A stretch of 64,000 nt of DNA from Corynebacterium tuberculostearicum (lineage in GTDB: Bacteria > Actinomycetota > Actinomycetes > Mycobacteriales > Mycobacteriaceae), in the NCBI RefSeq assembly GCF_030506365.1, contig NZ_CP073092.1, positions 248,001 to 312,000 of the forward strand, read 5' to 3'. Shown in pieces: positions 24,597 to 34,365 of the stretch. The stretch's first letter is position 1. Each line of letters starts with the position of its first letter. Under the pieces are notes generated by a model. That model was not told the origin of the DNA. It made no database searches and was given only the letters and a program-made list of their open reading frames with translations. The position numbers were made by a program, and so were the translations under genes.

Positions 24597-27183
24597 GGCT
24601 TTTCTCCTCCCGCAGCGGGAAACTCAGGATAAAGGTCGCTCCTGGAGTGGCCTCTACGGTGATAGTACCGTCCATGGCCTCCACAAATCCGCGTACGACG
24701 GAGAGGCCTAAACCCACCCCGTTGTCATTGCTGGTATCACCCAAGCGCTGAAAAGCTTGGAAAAGCTCCTGCTGCTTTTCTGGTGAAATTCCCGGCCCTT
24801 CATCGCTCACACTCAGCTCCACGCGCTCATCTGTAACCTGCGCATCAACGTTGACTGGTCCGCTCGGCGCATAGCGCAAAGCGTTATCGAATAGGTTCGC
24901 CAGCACGCGTTCCAGCAAAACGCTATCCGCGCAACAGGTGCGGCCACGGAGTCCAGAACCAATATGAATGCGACCAAGTTGGTCCTTGCTATGTCCAAAG
25001 GCACAGGAAGCAATAGCCCGATTGGCTACCTCGTATAACTCCACAGTATCCCGGCGTGCAGTTACCGCTCCTGCACTCAAGCGCGAGTGATCCAATAGGT
25101 TGGTCACGAGCAGCGTGAGTTGATCGATGCTAGCTGCGGTTTCCGCCAGCAGTATTTCTTGATCCTCTGGACTGAATTCGATTTCGGAATTCCGCAAAGA
25201 GGACACAGCCAGCTTGGCCGTTGCTAGGGGCGTGCGCAGATCGTGGCTCACGCTCGATAGCAGCGCACGACGCAATTCATCAGCGGCAGCAATGGCATCG
25301 GCACGTGCGGCTTCAGCCGAAAGCTTGTCGCGGCGCACTATGCCGGCTAAATAGCCTGCCACAACCGCCACCAAAGCACGGTCGCGGGCGGATAACGCTG
25401 GGCCTTCCATCACAATCTGGACCGTAGTGTCCTCGCTGGAGACCAACGTTTCTACCTCACGTTTATGAGTCTTTGCGGGGATATGCAGGTGTCTACTTTG
25501 CCGGGGCGAGGCCGCCGAAGCGTGCCAGGTAGAGAGTATGTCCCCGGAGGCGTCAAGAAGCACAGCCTTATGGCAGCCGAAAGTCTCTCCTACCTTGCGA
25601 AGCACTGCGTCGATGGGAGATACGTCCGCACGGCGGTTGAGGGCTGCGCGGGAAAAGACCGTCAAGAGCTCAGCATCGCGCGTGGCAATGGCCGCATTAT
25701 GGTGCTCTATTTTGGTGCGCCGCACTTGTAAGCCCACGGCCAGGGCAATGGCTACCATGACCACGAGGATGACAGCGTTAGCTGGCTCAGCAATATCGAA
25801 CGTGTACAGGGGCTCGGTAAAGAACCAATTGACCGCCAAGCCCGAGGCAAACGCAATAATTACCGCCGGCCACAGGCCAGCGAGCATGCTCACGAGGAGG
25901 ATCAGCGCAAAGTAAAAAGCAGAACACGTGCCTGTTCCCAATGCCGAGCCGTCGATGCCTTGCAACAGTGCGGTCAAGGCGATGAAAGCGACAGCTGCGC
26001 CTACCCAAGACACCGCCCGGCGCGGGAGGGAATGCAATGGTCGCAGCAGTGGTGAAAGAGGCGAGGGTTTATCGGACGGAAGATTAACAATGTGACAATC
26101 AATCTTGCCTGAATCCCGCAACACGGCCTCAGCAACGGTGCCGCGCCAGTGCAGGCCTAAGCGACGCCGTGGTGAAACCCCCAGGACCAACTGGGTGGCG
26201 TTGACGCTGCGGGCAAAATTAAGCAGCGCTTCTGGCACCGAGTCACCGGTGACCTGATGCAAACGGGCACCCACGTCCTGAGCCAAGGATTGTAATTTGG
26301 ACAGTTGTTGAGCGGAACCTGCAACAGAAGATTCACCGGAAGAAAAGGAATCCCCAAAAATTACGTGGACCACATGTAGCTCGGCTGAGGATTTGGATGC
26401 GATGCGGCGCCCGCGGCGAATGAGCAGTTCTGCGTGCGCGACGTTCTGAATGGCCACAACCACCCGTTCCCGCGCTTCCCAGGTATCGGTAATGTCCTGC
26501 TCAGAACGGTAGGACGCGAGAGCCTCATCAACCTGGTCCGCCAACCACAACAGGGCAAGCTCCCGCAGTGCAGTCAGATTGCCCACCCGAAAATAATTAT
26601 TCAACGCTGGGGCAATGCGCGCTTCTTTATAGATTTGGCCATCACTCAAGCGGGTACGCAAGAGCTGCGGGGATACATCCACCAACTCGATCTCGTTCGC
26701 CGCACGCACCACCTCGTCTGGCACCGTCTCCTGCGGGGAAATACCGGTGATCTGCTTTATTACGTCATTGAGGCTTTCAAGGTGCTGGATGTTCAGGGTA
26801 GAAATCACATCGATTCCTGCGGCTAGGATTTCCTCTACGTCTTCCCAGCGCTTAGCGTGTTCCTCACCGCGCGGATTGGAATGGGCAAATTCATCGACCA
26901 GAACGGTTTCCGGCTGGCGCGAGATGATGGCTGCAGTATCGAGTTCTCCGGTAGATAGCCCGGCGGCGTAGCGCCGCGGGATGGTCTCAAGGCCATCACA
27001 CAGCGCCCGAGTGAATTCGCGCCCATGATCTTCCACGATGCCAATGACCACATCGCGGCCGGCCAGCACAAGGCCGTGCGCCTCGTTGAGCATTGCACAG
27101 GTCTTACCAGACCCAGGCGCCGCGCCGAGGTAGATCTTCAAAGCGCCACGCTTGGTGCGCGCCGGAACTTTCTTGTCGTTCAT
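24589..27183 (-). CDS. kdpD: Osmosensitive K+ channel sensor histidine kinase
   Basis: Membrane sensor kinase (864 residues). The N-terminal KdpD domain has a Walker A, YLGAAPGSGKTCAML (about residues 18-32), and VLVDEFAHSNPRGEEHAKRWEDV. A universal-stress-protein-like domain follows (about 230-360), then four closely spaced membrane segments (about 390-490), a GAF-like region, and the kinase core. H-box is LLSSVSHDLRTPLATAKLAVSSL, N-box NLFDNALRYAPSG, and G-boxes SDEGPGIS and GVGLGLS. All domains of the E. coli protein are present, with the usual length (894). It starts 12 bp after kdpC and overlaps kdpE. Confidence 0.95.
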   Translation of the reverse strand: MNDKKVPARTKRGALKIYLGAAPGSGKTCAMLNEAHGLVLAGRDVVIGIVEDHGREFTRALCDGLETIPRRYAAGLSTGELDTAAIISRQPETVLVDEFAHSNPRGEEHAKRWEDVEEILAAGIDVISTLNIQHLESLNDVIKQITGISPQETVPDEVVRAANEIELVDVSPQLLRTRLSDGQIYKEARIAPALNNYFRVGNLTALRELALLWLADQVDEALASYRSEQDITDTWEARERVVVAIQNVAHAELLIRRGRRIASKSSAELHVVHVIFGDSFSSGESSVAGSAQQLSKLQSLAQDVGARLHQVTGDSVPEALLNFARSVNATQLVLGVSPRRRLGLHWRGTVAEAVLRDSGKIDCHIVNLPSDKPSPLSPLLRPLHSLPRRAVSWVGAAVAFIALTALLQGIDGSALGTGTCSAFYFALILLVSMLAGLWPAVIIAFASGLAVNWFFTEPLYTFDIAEPANAVILVVMVAIALAVGLQVRRTKIEHHNAAIATRDAELLTVFSRAALNRRADVSPIDAVLRKVGETFGCHKAVLLDASGDILSTWHASAASPRQSRHLHIPAKTHKREVETLVSSEDTTVQIVMEGPALSARDRALVAVVAGYLAGIVRRDKLSAEAARADAIAAADELRRALLSSVSHDLRTPLATAKLAVSSLRNSEIEFSPEDQEILLAETAASIDQLTLLVTNLLDHSRLSAGAVTARRDTVELYEVANRAIASCAFGHSKDQLGRIHIGSGLRGRTCCADSVLLERVLANLFDNALRYAPSGPVNVDAQVTDERVELSVSDEGPGISPEKQQELFQAFQRLGDTSNDNGVGLGLSVVRGFVEAMDGTITVEATPGATFILSFPLREEKSHD

Positions 27184-27195
27184 ATGGCACTCATC

Positions 27196-27747
27196 TTATG
27201 AGCAGGACGGTGGAATGGGCAGTGCTCGGTTGAGAGTAGTGACGTTGACTGCGTCTTCGCCCAGGAACCCGAGGCTGGCATGCTCTGTGTTGTCTTCGAT
27301 GAGGCTTCGCACTTCTTCGGTGCTCATCCCCTGCTCTCGTGCGACACGCGGAGCCTGTAGTTCAGCGTACGCAGGGCTAATGCCAGAATCGACACCAGAG
27401 CCGGAACCGGTTACCGCATCGGTGGGCACATCTTCTGGGGCGGCGCCTTCGCGCTTGGCGATGTCCCCGCGCCGCTCCTGCACGGCTTTTTCTAGCTCGG
27501 AGCTGCTAGCGCCGTAATTGCTCATGCCTTCGGAACGGGGGAAGAAGTACGGGCCTTCGGTCTGGCCATCTTGAAGCTGGGTCGAACCAGCTAGGCACTC
27601 ACCTTGGTAAATGAGGTTGCCCTCGGCGGAGTCCGGCTTGATGCGGGAGATTCCCCACACGGCAGCGGGATAGATCATTCCTAGTGCGACAACGCACAAT
27701 AGTACGGCTACGAATCCAGCGGCGAGGTTACGAAAATAGACACGCAT
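27196..27747 (-). CDS. kdpC: K+-transporting ATPase subunit C
   Basis: Single-span membrane subunit stabilising the KdpFABC complex. 183 residues: one N-terminal transmembrane helix (about residues 10-32, VAVLLCVVALGMIYPAAVWGIS). The exported or peripheral domain contains GNLIYQGECLAGSTQLQDGQ, YFFPRSEG, and the conserved SGSGVDSGISPAYAELQAPRVA, all typical of KdpC. It lies 17 bp after kdpB and 12 bp before kdpD on the same strand. Confidence 0.95.
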   Translation of the reverse strand: MRVYFRNLAAGFVAVLLCVVALGMIYPAAVWGISRIKPDSAEGNLIYQGECLAGSTQLQDGQTEGPYFFPRSEGMSNYGASSSELEKAVQERRGDIAKREGAAPEDVPTDAVTGSGSGVDSGISPAYAELQAPRVAREQGMSTEEVRSLIEDNTEHASLGFLGEDAVNVTTLNRALPIPPSCS

Positions 27748-27764
27748 TTTTGGTCCTTCTTTTT

Positions 27765-29828
27765 CTATATACCTGGAAGCAGGTTGACTACCTGGTCAAT
27801 GAGCCAGATGCCTAGGAATGGGGTGATCACGCCGCCCAGTCCCCAAATGCCCAGGTTACGGCGGAGCAGGGACGAGGCAGAGGCCGGCTTATAGGCCACG
27901 CCCTTGAGCGCCAATGGGATAAGCGCAACGATGATGAGCGCGTTGAATACGACTGCAGACACAATGGCGGATTGCGGCGAGTGCAGGTGCATCACGTTGA
28001 GGCGCTCGAGGTGCGGAAGCTGGGTAGAAAACAGGGCCGGCAAGATGGCGAAGTACTTCGCTAAGTCATTGGCCAAAGAGAAAGTGGTAAGCGCCCCACG
28101 GGTGATGAGCAACTGCTTGCCAATGCGCACAACATCGATAAGCTTGGTCGGATCAGAATCCAAGTCCACCATGTTGGCGGCTTCCTTCGCTGCAGAGGTA
28201 CCAGTATTCATGGCCACACCCACGTCCGCCTGCGCCAGCGCCGGCGCATCGTTGGTACCGTCACCGGTCATAGCGACCATGCGGCCGTGCGCCTGTTCCT
28301 CGCGGATCCTGGCCAGCTTGTCTTCTGGGGTGGCCTCCGCGATGTAATCATCGACGCCTGCCTCATTAGCAATGGCCGCTGCCGTCAATGGGTTATCGCC
28401 GGTCACCATGATGGTTTTGATGCCCATCTGGCGCAGTTCGGCGAAGCGCTCCGCCATGCCCGGCTTGACGACGTCACTGAGTTGCACCACCGCAATAACC
28501 CTGCGGGTGCCGTCGGATTCTTCCACGGCAACGGGCAGCGGGGTTCCACCACCTTCTGCAATCTGGGTCACGGACTCTTCAATTTCTTGTGGCCAGTCGC
28601 CACCCGCCTCGGTTACCCACTGGCGCACAGCATCACCGGCACCTTTGCGCAGCTTTCGGCCTCTGAGGTCAAGCCCGGACATGCGGGTAGAAGCGCTAAA
28701 TGGAATGACCTCGGCGGTCTTTTCTTCCTCTCCTGCTGCGGTAGAAAGGTGGTAGTTTTCGGTCAACCACGACACGATGGAGCGGCCTTCCGGGGTCTCA
28801 TCGGCAACCGAAGCAACGCGGGCTATCTCCGCAGCTTCCTGCTCATCGACACCGCGCGCAACGATAAGCCCGGTGGCCTGCCGGTTGCCATAGGTGATGG
28901 TGCCGGTTTTATCCATGAGTAGGGTCGCTACGTCGCCCGCCGCCTCTACCGCGCGTCCGGACGTAGCCAGAACATTGTGGTGTACTAGCCGGTTCATTCC
29001 CGCGATTCCCACCGCGGATAGCAGGGCAGCGATGGTGGTTGGGATGAGGCAGACCAACAGGGCCACCAGCGAGAGCGGGGAGAGCTCCGCGCCGGTAAAC
29101 AACCCCATTGGGGCCAGTGCGGTAACCGCAATGAGGAAGAGGATAGTCAGGGTAGACAGGAGGATGCTCAGCGCTATCTCATTCGGGGTCTTGCGTCGCT
29201 CCGCCCCCTCCACCAAGGCAATCATCGTATCGACGAAGGTTGCTCCCGGCTCCGAGGTGATCTGTACCAAGATGGAATCAGACAGGACCACGGTTCCGCC
29301 GGTTACAGCACAGCGATCGCCACCGGCCTCGCGAACCACGGGAGCAGACTCGCCGGTAATGGCAGATTCATCGACGGTTGCCGCGCCTTCAATGACGTCG
29401 CCGTCACCCGGGATAGTTTCTCCGGCCTCCACGCGCACGATGGCGCCCTTGGTGAGCTCAGAAGCGGCAATGACCTCGATGCCGCCATCGGTGACTAGGT
29501 TCGCGGTGGCGTCATCGCGCACGGCGCGCAAGCTATCCGCTTGGGCTTTACCGCGGCCTTCGGCATATGCCTCAGCAAACGCGGCGAACGCAATGGTAAA
29601 CCACAACCATACGGTTACCACCCAGCCATAAACGCTGGGGCTAAAGATGGACCACAGGGTAGTCAGCGCGGCACCTACCCACACCACGAACATGACGGGG
29701 TTGCGGGCTTGGGCGAGTGGGGACATCTTGTGCGGCAACGACTTTAACGCTGCCGCAGCCAACCCACTGTTTTTGGTGGCAGGGCGCTGAGGAGTGCGTT
29801 GCTCAGTGGTCATAGTTGGTGTTGTCAT
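27765..29828 (-). CDS. kdpB: K+-transporting P-type ATPase subunit B
   Basis: ATP-hydrolysing subunit. 687 residues from the ATG at 29828, which overlaps the kdpA stop as ATGA and has GGAGG six bases upstream. The open frame continues to 30059, but that part lies inside kdpA and reads as low-complexity His/Arg. P-type motifs: TGESAPV (actuator), phosphorylated Asp in [12 protein letters not shown] (about residue 310), and [22 protein letters not shown] hinge. Seven membrane segments. Length equals E. coli KdpB (682). Confidence 0.96.
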   Translation of the reverse strand: MTTPTMTTEQRTPQRPATKNSGLAAAALKSLPHKMSPLAQARNPVMFVVWVGAALTTLWSIFSPSVYGWVVTVWLWFTIAFAAFAEAYAEGRGKAQADSLRAVRDDATANLVTDGGIEVIAASELTKGAIVRVEAGETIPGDGDVIEGAATVDESAITGESAPVVREAGGDRCAVTGGTVVLSDSILVQITSEPGATFVDTMIALVEGAERRKTPNEIALSILLSTLTILFLIAVTALAPMGLFTGAELSPLSLVALLVCLIPTTIAALLSAVGIAGMNRLVHHNVLATSGRAVEAAGDVATLLMDKTGTITYGNRQATGLIVARGVDEQEAAEIARVASVADETPEGRSIVSWLTENYHLSTAAGEEEKTAEVIPFSASTRMSGLDLRGRKLRKGAGDAVRQWVTEAGGDWPQEIEESVTQIAEGGGTPLPVAVEESDGTRRVIAVVQLSDVVKPGMAERFAELRQMGIKTIMVTGDNPLTAAAIANEAGVDDYIAEATPEDKLARIREEQAHGRMVAMTGDGTNDAPALAQADVGVAMNTGTSAAKEAANMVDLDSDPTKLIDVVRIGKQLLITRGALTTFSLANDLAKYFAILPALFSTQLPHLERLNVMHLHSPQSAIVSAVVFNALIIVALIPLALKGVAYKPASASSLLRRNLGIWGLGGVITPFLGIWLIDQVVNLLPGI

Positions 29829-31540
29829 GAGAGTGCCTCCGAAATGGGACCCAAGGTAAGAACGGGGAAGAAGGTAAGGGCGGCGACCAACACAATGACG
29901 CCGATGGTAAGCAGCGCGAAGGTCACGCCGGACGTCGGCAAGCTGCCGGCGGTAGTGGCCTGCCGGCGTTGACCGGCTAGGCTGCCCGCCAAGTACAGGG
30001 TGAAAACGATGGGGAGGAAGCGGCCCAGCAGCATGGCGATACCGAGGGTGACTTGCCACCAGGGCTCGGTTACCGTCAGGCCCGCGAAGGCCGAGCCGTT
30101 ATTATTCGACGCCGAGGTAAAGGCATAGAGCACCTCGGAGAGACCGTGCGCGTTATCCGGGGTTCCCGGCGCGCCGAAGTTGGTCGCGGAAAGCTCCACC
30201 AGCTTGCGCTGAGCCACCGATGCCCCCACGCCTACTAGGACGAGGACCGGCATGGTGAGGATGTACAGGCTCACCGCGGAGATTTCCTTGCGGCCGACCT
30301 TATTGCCCATGAACTCCGGTGTGCGCCCAACGAGCAGGCCGCCGATAAAGACGGCGAGGATTGCCACCATCAGCAGACCGTAGAGGCCAGTGCCCACGCC
30401 GCCCGGTGCAATTTCGCCCAGGAGCATATTGAGGATCAACAAGCCGCCACCCAATGGTGAATAGCTATCGTGCATCGAATCGACCGCACCGGTAGAAGTG
30501 CCCGTGGTAGACACCGCAAAGAGTGCGGAAGCGTCAATACCTAGGCGCTGTTCGATGCCCTCCAAGTTGCCGCCCGCGGCTTGGGCTGCCGCACCGGTGG
30601 TAGTGTGCTGCGCCCATACCACCAAAGCAACCATTACGGTCCAAATGCCGCCGATGACGCCAAGCAGGGTCCATGCATGCTTTTGGGATTTCAGCATTAC
30701 TCCGTAGGCACGGATAAAGCAGAAAGAGATAACCAGCAAAGAAAAGATTTCTACCAGGTTGGTAAAACCAGTGGGGTTCTCAAAAGGGTGCGCCGAGTTG
30801 GCACCGAAGATGCCACCACCATTGGTTCCCAGCAATTTAATTGCTTCCTGGCTAGCCACCGGAGCGCGCGGAATATCCACGCCCGCGGAGCTCACCAGGT
30901 TGGACCCGAAGGTTTGCATGGTTCCGCCCAAGATAAGGACGAAGGAAATCAATAGAGAAAGCGGCAAAAGAATGCGCACCAAACCACGCGTGAGATCAAC
31001 CCAGAAATTTCCGATGAGGTGCTGCCCACTCTCAGTGCCCAGCTTGTCTCGGCTATATCCCAAGTGACCGATACCGCGAATGAGCGCAACCGCCACACAC
31101 ATGCCGACAGCCGCGGAGGCGAAGTTCTGAACGGTCAGGCCAAGCATCTGCGCACCATTGCTCAGGGTTTCTTCGCCCGAATAGGACTGCCAGTTGGTAT
31201 TGGACACGAATGACGCCGCGGTATTAAACGCCATCCACGGTTCCACCGCTGCGGAGCGGGAATTGCCAAAGCTAGGCAAAACGGTTTGTAGGCGCTGCAC
31301 CGCGTAAAGAACGAGTACGGATGCCAAGCTGAAACCAAGCAATGCACGGCTGTAATTCTTGCTGTTATGCCCGCGGTTTGGGTCAACGCGCAGGACCTTA
31401 TACACCGCACGCTCTATCGCCCAGTCCTTGTCAGAGGTGTAGCTGCGTGCGATCCAGTTGCCCAAAGGAACATATGCCGCCGCGAGCAAAACGACGAGGG
31501 CGAGGAACTGCGGTAATACCGCCCCAATGCCGGCGATCAT
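29825..31540 (-). CDS. kdpA: K+-transporting ATPase subunit A
   Basis: Potassium-binding, channel-like subunit of the Kdp pump. 571 residues with about 10 membrane segments and four pore-loop repeats. Selectivity-filter-like stretches include [21 protein letters not shown] (first P-loop), [23 protein letters not shown] (second), and later [19 protein letters not shown] and [14 protein letters not shown]. The start codon overlaps the stop of kdpF (ATGA). Length matches the family (557-570). Confidence 0.96.
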   Translation of the reverse strand: MIAGIGAVLPQFLALVVLLAAAYVPLGNWIARSYTSDKDWAIERAVYKVLRVDPNRGHNSKNYSRALLGFSLASVLVLYAVQRLQTVLPSFGNSRSAAVEPWMAFNTAASFVSNTNWQSYSGEETLSNGAQMLGLTVQNFASAAVGMCVAVALIRGIGHLGYSRDKLGTESGQHLIGNFWVDLTRGLVRILLPLSLLISFVLILGGTMQTFGSNLVSSAGVDIPRAPVASQEAIKLLGTNGGGIFGANSAHPFENPTGFTNLVEIFSLLVISFCFIRAYGVMLKSQKHAWTLLGVIGGIWTVMVALVVWAQHTTTGAAAQAAGGNLEGIEQRLGIDASALFAVSTTGTSTGAVDSMHDSYSPLGGGLLILNMLLGEIAPGGVGTGLYGLLMVAILAVFIGGLLVGRTPEFMGNKVGRKEISAVSLYILTMPVLVLVGVGASVAQRKLVELSATNFGAPGTPDNAHGLSEVLYAFTSASNNNGSAFAGLTVTEPWWQVTLGIAMLLGRFLPIVFTLYLAGSLAGQRRQATTAGSLPTSGVTFALLTIGVIVLVAALTFFPVLTLGPISEALS

Positions 31541-31632
31541 GCGAAACGCTCCGGATCAACTAAGGAAATGATGAGGTAGGTCACCAACGCCACAACAATG
31601 ACGAGGCCAATGACCGCTGTAATGGTGTTCAT
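31537..31632 (-). CDS. kdpF: K+-transporting ATPase small subunit F
   Basis: A 31-residue, single-helix lipid-like subunit of the Kdp complex. The translation is MNTITAVIGLVIVVALVTYL followed by [11 protein letters not shown]. The hydrophobic core and the LxxPExF ending are the family hallmark. Its TGA overlaps the kdpA ATG (ATGA), as in other kdp operons. It is preceded two bases away by the stop of another, even smaller hydrophobic ORF. Confidence 0.92.
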   Translation of the reverse strand: MNTITAVIGLVIVVALVTYLIISLVDPERFA

Positions 31633-31634
31633 GG

Positions 31635-31721
31635 TTATGCATCACCGTCCCAAAGCTCGTTGAGGACGGAGGGACAGCCAACCGTCAGGATGGCTATCAG
31701 GATTGCCACGATGTCCAACAT
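31635..31721 (-). CDS. 28-residue hydrophobic micropeptide at the head of the kdp operon
   Basis: Open frame MLDIVAILIAILTVGCPSVL followed by NELWDGDA: a short transmembrane-like helix with an acidic tail. The ATG has AAGGGGG eight bases upstream, one of the strongest Shine-Dalgarno sequences in the window, and its stop is 2 bases from the kdpF start. The frame stays open upstream to 31826, but without a better start. I do not know a described family; it could be a second small Kdp subunit or a leader peptide. Coding status is an inference from the ribosome site, spacing and hydrophobicity. Confidence 0.55.
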   Translation of the reverse strand: MLDIVAILIAILTVGCPSVLNELWDGDA

Positions 31722-31758
31722 GTGGAAAACCCCCTTGTGCGAGTGAAACTTTCCTGTG

Positions 31759-31780
31759 CCTGACAGGTATTCCTGCCAGG
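31759..31780 (-). promoter_or_regulatory. Hairpin / dyad in the kdp leader
   Basis: On the transcript strand CCUGGCAGG pairs with CCUGUCAGG over 9 bp (one G-U) around a 4-base AAUA loop, 38 bases before the micropeptide start. As DNA it is also a near-perfect dyad and could be the KdpE operator. No U-run follows, so a simple terminator is unlikely. Confidence 0.5.
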
Positions 31781-31951
31781 TGCCGGTACCAAGGCAGCAC
31801 CTGCTACGCACAAACGTTAGGACCACACCCCCGCTGCCCTAGGCAATCTTTGCGCTATCTTTACGCCTCCCGCTCGCAATTTTTATATTTCCTTTACACC
31901 CCTTTTTGCGCCACCTTTTCTTCAGGCCGGGAACCGCCCTTTATCCACAAC

Positions 31952-31984
31952 GAAGGCCCGCCGACAGCACATCAGCGGGCCTTC
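31952..31984. terminator. GC-rich hairpin between divergent kdp and lipase genes
   Basis: GAAGGCCCGC and GCGGGCCTTC form a perfect 10-bp stem with a 13-base loop. It has the look of a bidirectional terminator, but both neighbouring genes are transcribed away from this point, so it may belong to a long kdp leader or to an unseen small transcript. The rest of 31785-32168 holds no ORF I can support. Confidence 0.5.
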
Positions 31985-32053
31985 TCCCCATGACTAATCT
32001 CTCGGTACCCAAGGAGGGAGTGGAGCGCACCCTCCTGCAAGCACCGCCCGTGA

Positions 32054-32072
32054 TTAGGCAAGCCTAAGTTTA
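32054..32072. promoter_or_regulatory. DtxR-like iron box upstream of the lipase gene
   Basis: TTAGGCAAGCCTAAGTTTA agrees with the corynebacterial DtxR consensus at about 15 of 19 positions and is centred about 105 bp before the lipase ATG, on the far side from kdp. Iron control of the lipase gene is possible; there is no siderophore gene nearby. Confidence 0.4.
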
Positions 32073-32168
32073 TAAACCTTTCGTAGGATGGTCAAGGGTT
32101 TGTCCATAAATTTCTTCACCCCTGATAAAAACACAGTTAACCTGCAATAACGAGTACAATCCGGAACC

Positions 32169-33158
32169 ATGGCTGAGTTGAAATCCACCATTTCCGAGCA
32201 ACTCCGCAAATTCTGGCGTGCCAATGAGAAGGAATTGACCGATTCCCCGCGTCGCGGCATCGCCTCCCCTGCCGAAGCCACAGCACTACGCGAGGAGGTC
32301 GCGGCCGAGATTGCGGACCTCATTAAAGCCCAGAAGATCAAGACCAGCCCCGGCGATACCGCCCTCGACGCCGATGCCGCTGCTACCCTCCCGCTAGGCG
32401 CCCGCATCAAGCCACGCGGCGTTTTCGAAGATGACTGGGGCGCACGTCCTACCGCACAACGCCCCTGGCCGGTCATCCTCATTCACGGCACCTGCGATAC
32501 CAAGGGCGTATGGCAAATCCTCGGCAATGAGCTGCGCCAAGACGGCTGGGCGGTCTTCGCCCCTGACTACGGCCGTCGCGCCACCCGGCCCCTTGCAGAA
32601 TCCGCCGAGCAACTCGATGCTTATATCCGCACCGTGCGCATGGTCACCGGCGCGGACAAGGTCATCCTCATCGGCCACTCGCAGGGCGGACTCCTCGCCC
32701 GCTATTGGATGCGCATGATTGGCGGCGCCGAGCATGTCCTCCATCTGATGTGCATCAGCGCGCCAAACCACGGAACTACTTACGGAGGCATCGTCAGCCG
32801 CCTCATTCGCACCCCGCGCCAAGAGGCGGTGATGCGCTCCGTCATCGATGGTTGGTTTGGGCCGGCGGGAATGGACCAAATTGTCGGCAGTGAGGCGCTG
32901 CGCGAAACCAACCGGGACGGTGATCTAGAATCCGGCGTGAGCTATACCTGCATTGCCACGCGTTCCGATGCCGTCGTTGTCCCGCCCGAAACCTGTTTCC
33001 TCGACCCCCGCGGCGTCGCAGAGGGCACCGTGCGAAATATTTATGTCCAAGACTTCGACCGCCGAGCAGTGGTCATGCACGAAGATATGCCCATGGATAA
33101 GCGCGTCCACGCCATCGTGCGCACCATCTTGGAATTAGTAGAGACTATCCCCCGCTAG
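32169..33158 (+). CDS. Alpha/beta-hydrolase, triacylglycerol-lipase-like
   Basis: 329 residues. The lipase oxyanion-hole sequence PVILIHGTCDTKGVW (about residue 105) and the nucleophile elbow VILIGHSQGGLLARYW (Ser about 167) define a lipase/esterase of the alpha/beta-hydrolase fold. A late Asp (near SDAVVVPPE) and His (near MHEDMPMDKRVHAIV) can complete the triad. No signal peptide is visible, unlike secreted corynebacterial lipases, so an intracellular esterase is plausible. It ends directly against the convergent sirtuin gene. Its substrate is not known. Confidence 0.85.
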   Translation: MAELKSTISEQLRKFWRANEKELTDSPRRGIASPAEATALREEVAAEIADLIKAQKIKTSPGDTALDADAAATLPLGARIKPRGVFEDDWGARPTAQRPWPVILIHGTCDTKGVWQILGNELRQDGWAVFAPDYGRRATRPLAESAEQLDAYIRTVRMVTGADKVILIGHSQGGLLARYWMRMIGGAEHVLHLMCISAPNHGTTYGGIVSRLIRTPRQEAVMRSVIDGWFGPAGMDQIVGSEALRETNRDGDLESGVSYTCIATRSDAVVVPPETCFLDPRGVAEGTVRNIYVQDFDRRAVVMHEDMPMDKRVHAIVRTILELVETIPR

Positions 33159-34082
33159 TTAGAGCTCCAGCTCATCAAGAACCGCGTCAAAGGCTGCGCC
33201 CACCTGCGTGCGCCACAGCGTATCCACCTTCTGATCACCCCGGCCGGGCCCGCCATTGATGACGGCTACGCGCTTGCCCTGCTTCTTTGCCTCCAGCACA
33301 AAGCGATACCCGCTCATCACCGCCAGAGAGGATCCAGCAACCAGTAGCGAGCGCGCCTGGCCTAGCACGGCAAAGGCGGCATCGCGGCGCTCAGCCGGCA
33401 CAGGCTCACCAAAGTAGACCACGTCCGGTTTCAATAATTCCGATCCACACCGCTCGCATCCGGCCATGCGAAACGCCGCCACGTCGGATTCATCCAGGGT
33501 CACGTCACCATCCGGATTCACTTGGTCCGCCTCCACCACTAGGCGCTCCAAGTACCCCGGATTTGCTGCGTCCAAGCGCGCATCGAAATGCGTCCGCGCC
33601 TCCCGCTGCCCACACATCAGGCACACGACGGTTTCCATATCGCCATGCAGCGCCACCAAGTTCGCGGTCCCCGCCTGTTTATGCAGGCCATCCACGTTTT
33701 GGGTAACCACGCCATTAACCAGCCCGGCGCGCTCCAGTTCCACGAGCGCATAGTGCGTGCGATTCGGCGCGGCGGAATCCATGACTCGCCACCCCACAAA
33801 GCTACGAGCCCAATACCTATGGCTCGCGGCCGGGTCGTGGCGAAACTCCTGATAGGTCATCGGCCGGTGCCTACTAAGCGAGCCGCGCGGGCCCCGATAA
33901 TCCGGCACGCCCGACTCCGTAGATACCCCGGCCCCGGTTAGCACCATCACTGGGCCCTCGCGCAGCTGCTTTACGACGTCCCCTAAAGCCTTCCCTTCCT
34001 CCGTATGCGGCGCCGATTCCTCGACCACTCGCGCGATCGAGCGCAGCGCAGACTGGTGGGCAAGGGAGACGGCTGGATCCAT
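33159..34082 (-). CDS. Sir2-family NAD-dependent protein deacylase
   Basis: Removes acyl groups from protein lysines using NAD. 307 residues with VMVLTGAGVSTESGVPDYRG (NAD site, about residues 46-65), TQNVDGLHKQAG (about 128), the catalytic His in LVALHGDMETVV, and the zinc ligands CLMCG and CERCG. Then come ELLKPDVVYFGEPVP and LLVAGSSLAVMSGYRFV. The longer N-terminus and ARTHFDARL-type insert suit class II/M bacterial sirtuins. It is ten bases before the bsaP stop on the same strand, so it lies at the 3' end of the bioB-bsaP unit. Confidence 0.92.
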   Translation of the reverse strand: MDPAVSLAHQSALRSIARVVEESAPHTEEGKALGDVVKQLREGPVMVLTGAGVSTESGVPDYRGPRGSLSRHRPMTYQEFRHDPAASHRYWARSFVGWRVMDSAAPNRTHYALVELERAGLVNGVVTQNVDGLHKQAGTANLVALHGDMETVVCLMCGQREARTHFDARLDAANPGYLERLVVEADQVNPDGDVTLDESDVAAFRMAGCERCGSELLKPDVVYFGEPVPAERRDAAFAVLGQARSLLVAGSSLAVMSGYRFVLEAKKQGKRVAVINGGPGRGDQKVDTLWRTQVGAAFDAVLDELEL

Positions 34083-34092
34083 GCCCCCGATG

Positions 34093-34365
34093 CTAGCTTT
34101 CGGGCAGGTGCTCTACATAAAGCCACTCCGAATCCAGCTCCCCGTGGCGCGAGCACTTAGTATGCCAGCCATCGGGGCGCACCTGGGCCACCATGCGGCG
34201 GCCACAGATCTGGCAGTAGCGCGGCACGTCGAGGCCGGCTGCAGCCGCGGGGTGCAGCGTGAAGACCTCTTCGATCGGCTTGCCGGTATTCGGATGGAAA
34301 ATCGGCTCATCCCCAGCCAGCACGGCGGCAGCCAATTCGGATGTTGGCTCGGATAAACCAGGCAC
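34093..34365 (-). CDS. bsaP: Biotin synthase auxiliary protein-like
   Basis: 90 residues containing CQICGRRM and [19 protein letters not shown], four cysteines able to hold a metal or Fe-S cluster, in a small soluble protein directly after bioB. The gene starts with a GTG sharing one base with the bioB TAG, so the two are translationally coupled. This matches the actinobacterial BsaP, which supports sulfur-cluster regeneration in BioB. The identification rests on context and the cysteine pattern. Confidence 0.8.
   Translation of the reverse strand: MPGLSEPTSELAAAVLAGDEPIFHPNTGKPIEEVFTLHPAAAAGLDVPRYCQICGRRMVAQVRPDGWHTKCSRHGELDSEWLYVEHLPES

Noticed and set aside
29829..30059. Upstream extension of kdpB
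   Set aside because: It lies wholly inside kdpA. The ATG at 29828 has a good Shine-Dalgarno and the standard ATGA overlap, and gives the normal KdpB length.
31941..31949. Single perfect DnaA box TTATCCACA
   Set aside because: One 9-mer in 64 kb is expected by chance, and it has no partner nearby, unlike the pair at 50387-50424.
31785..32168. Possible c-di-AMP (ydaO) riboswitch before kdp
   Set aside because: The conserved ydaO core sequences could not be found in this leader; only simple hairpins were seen.
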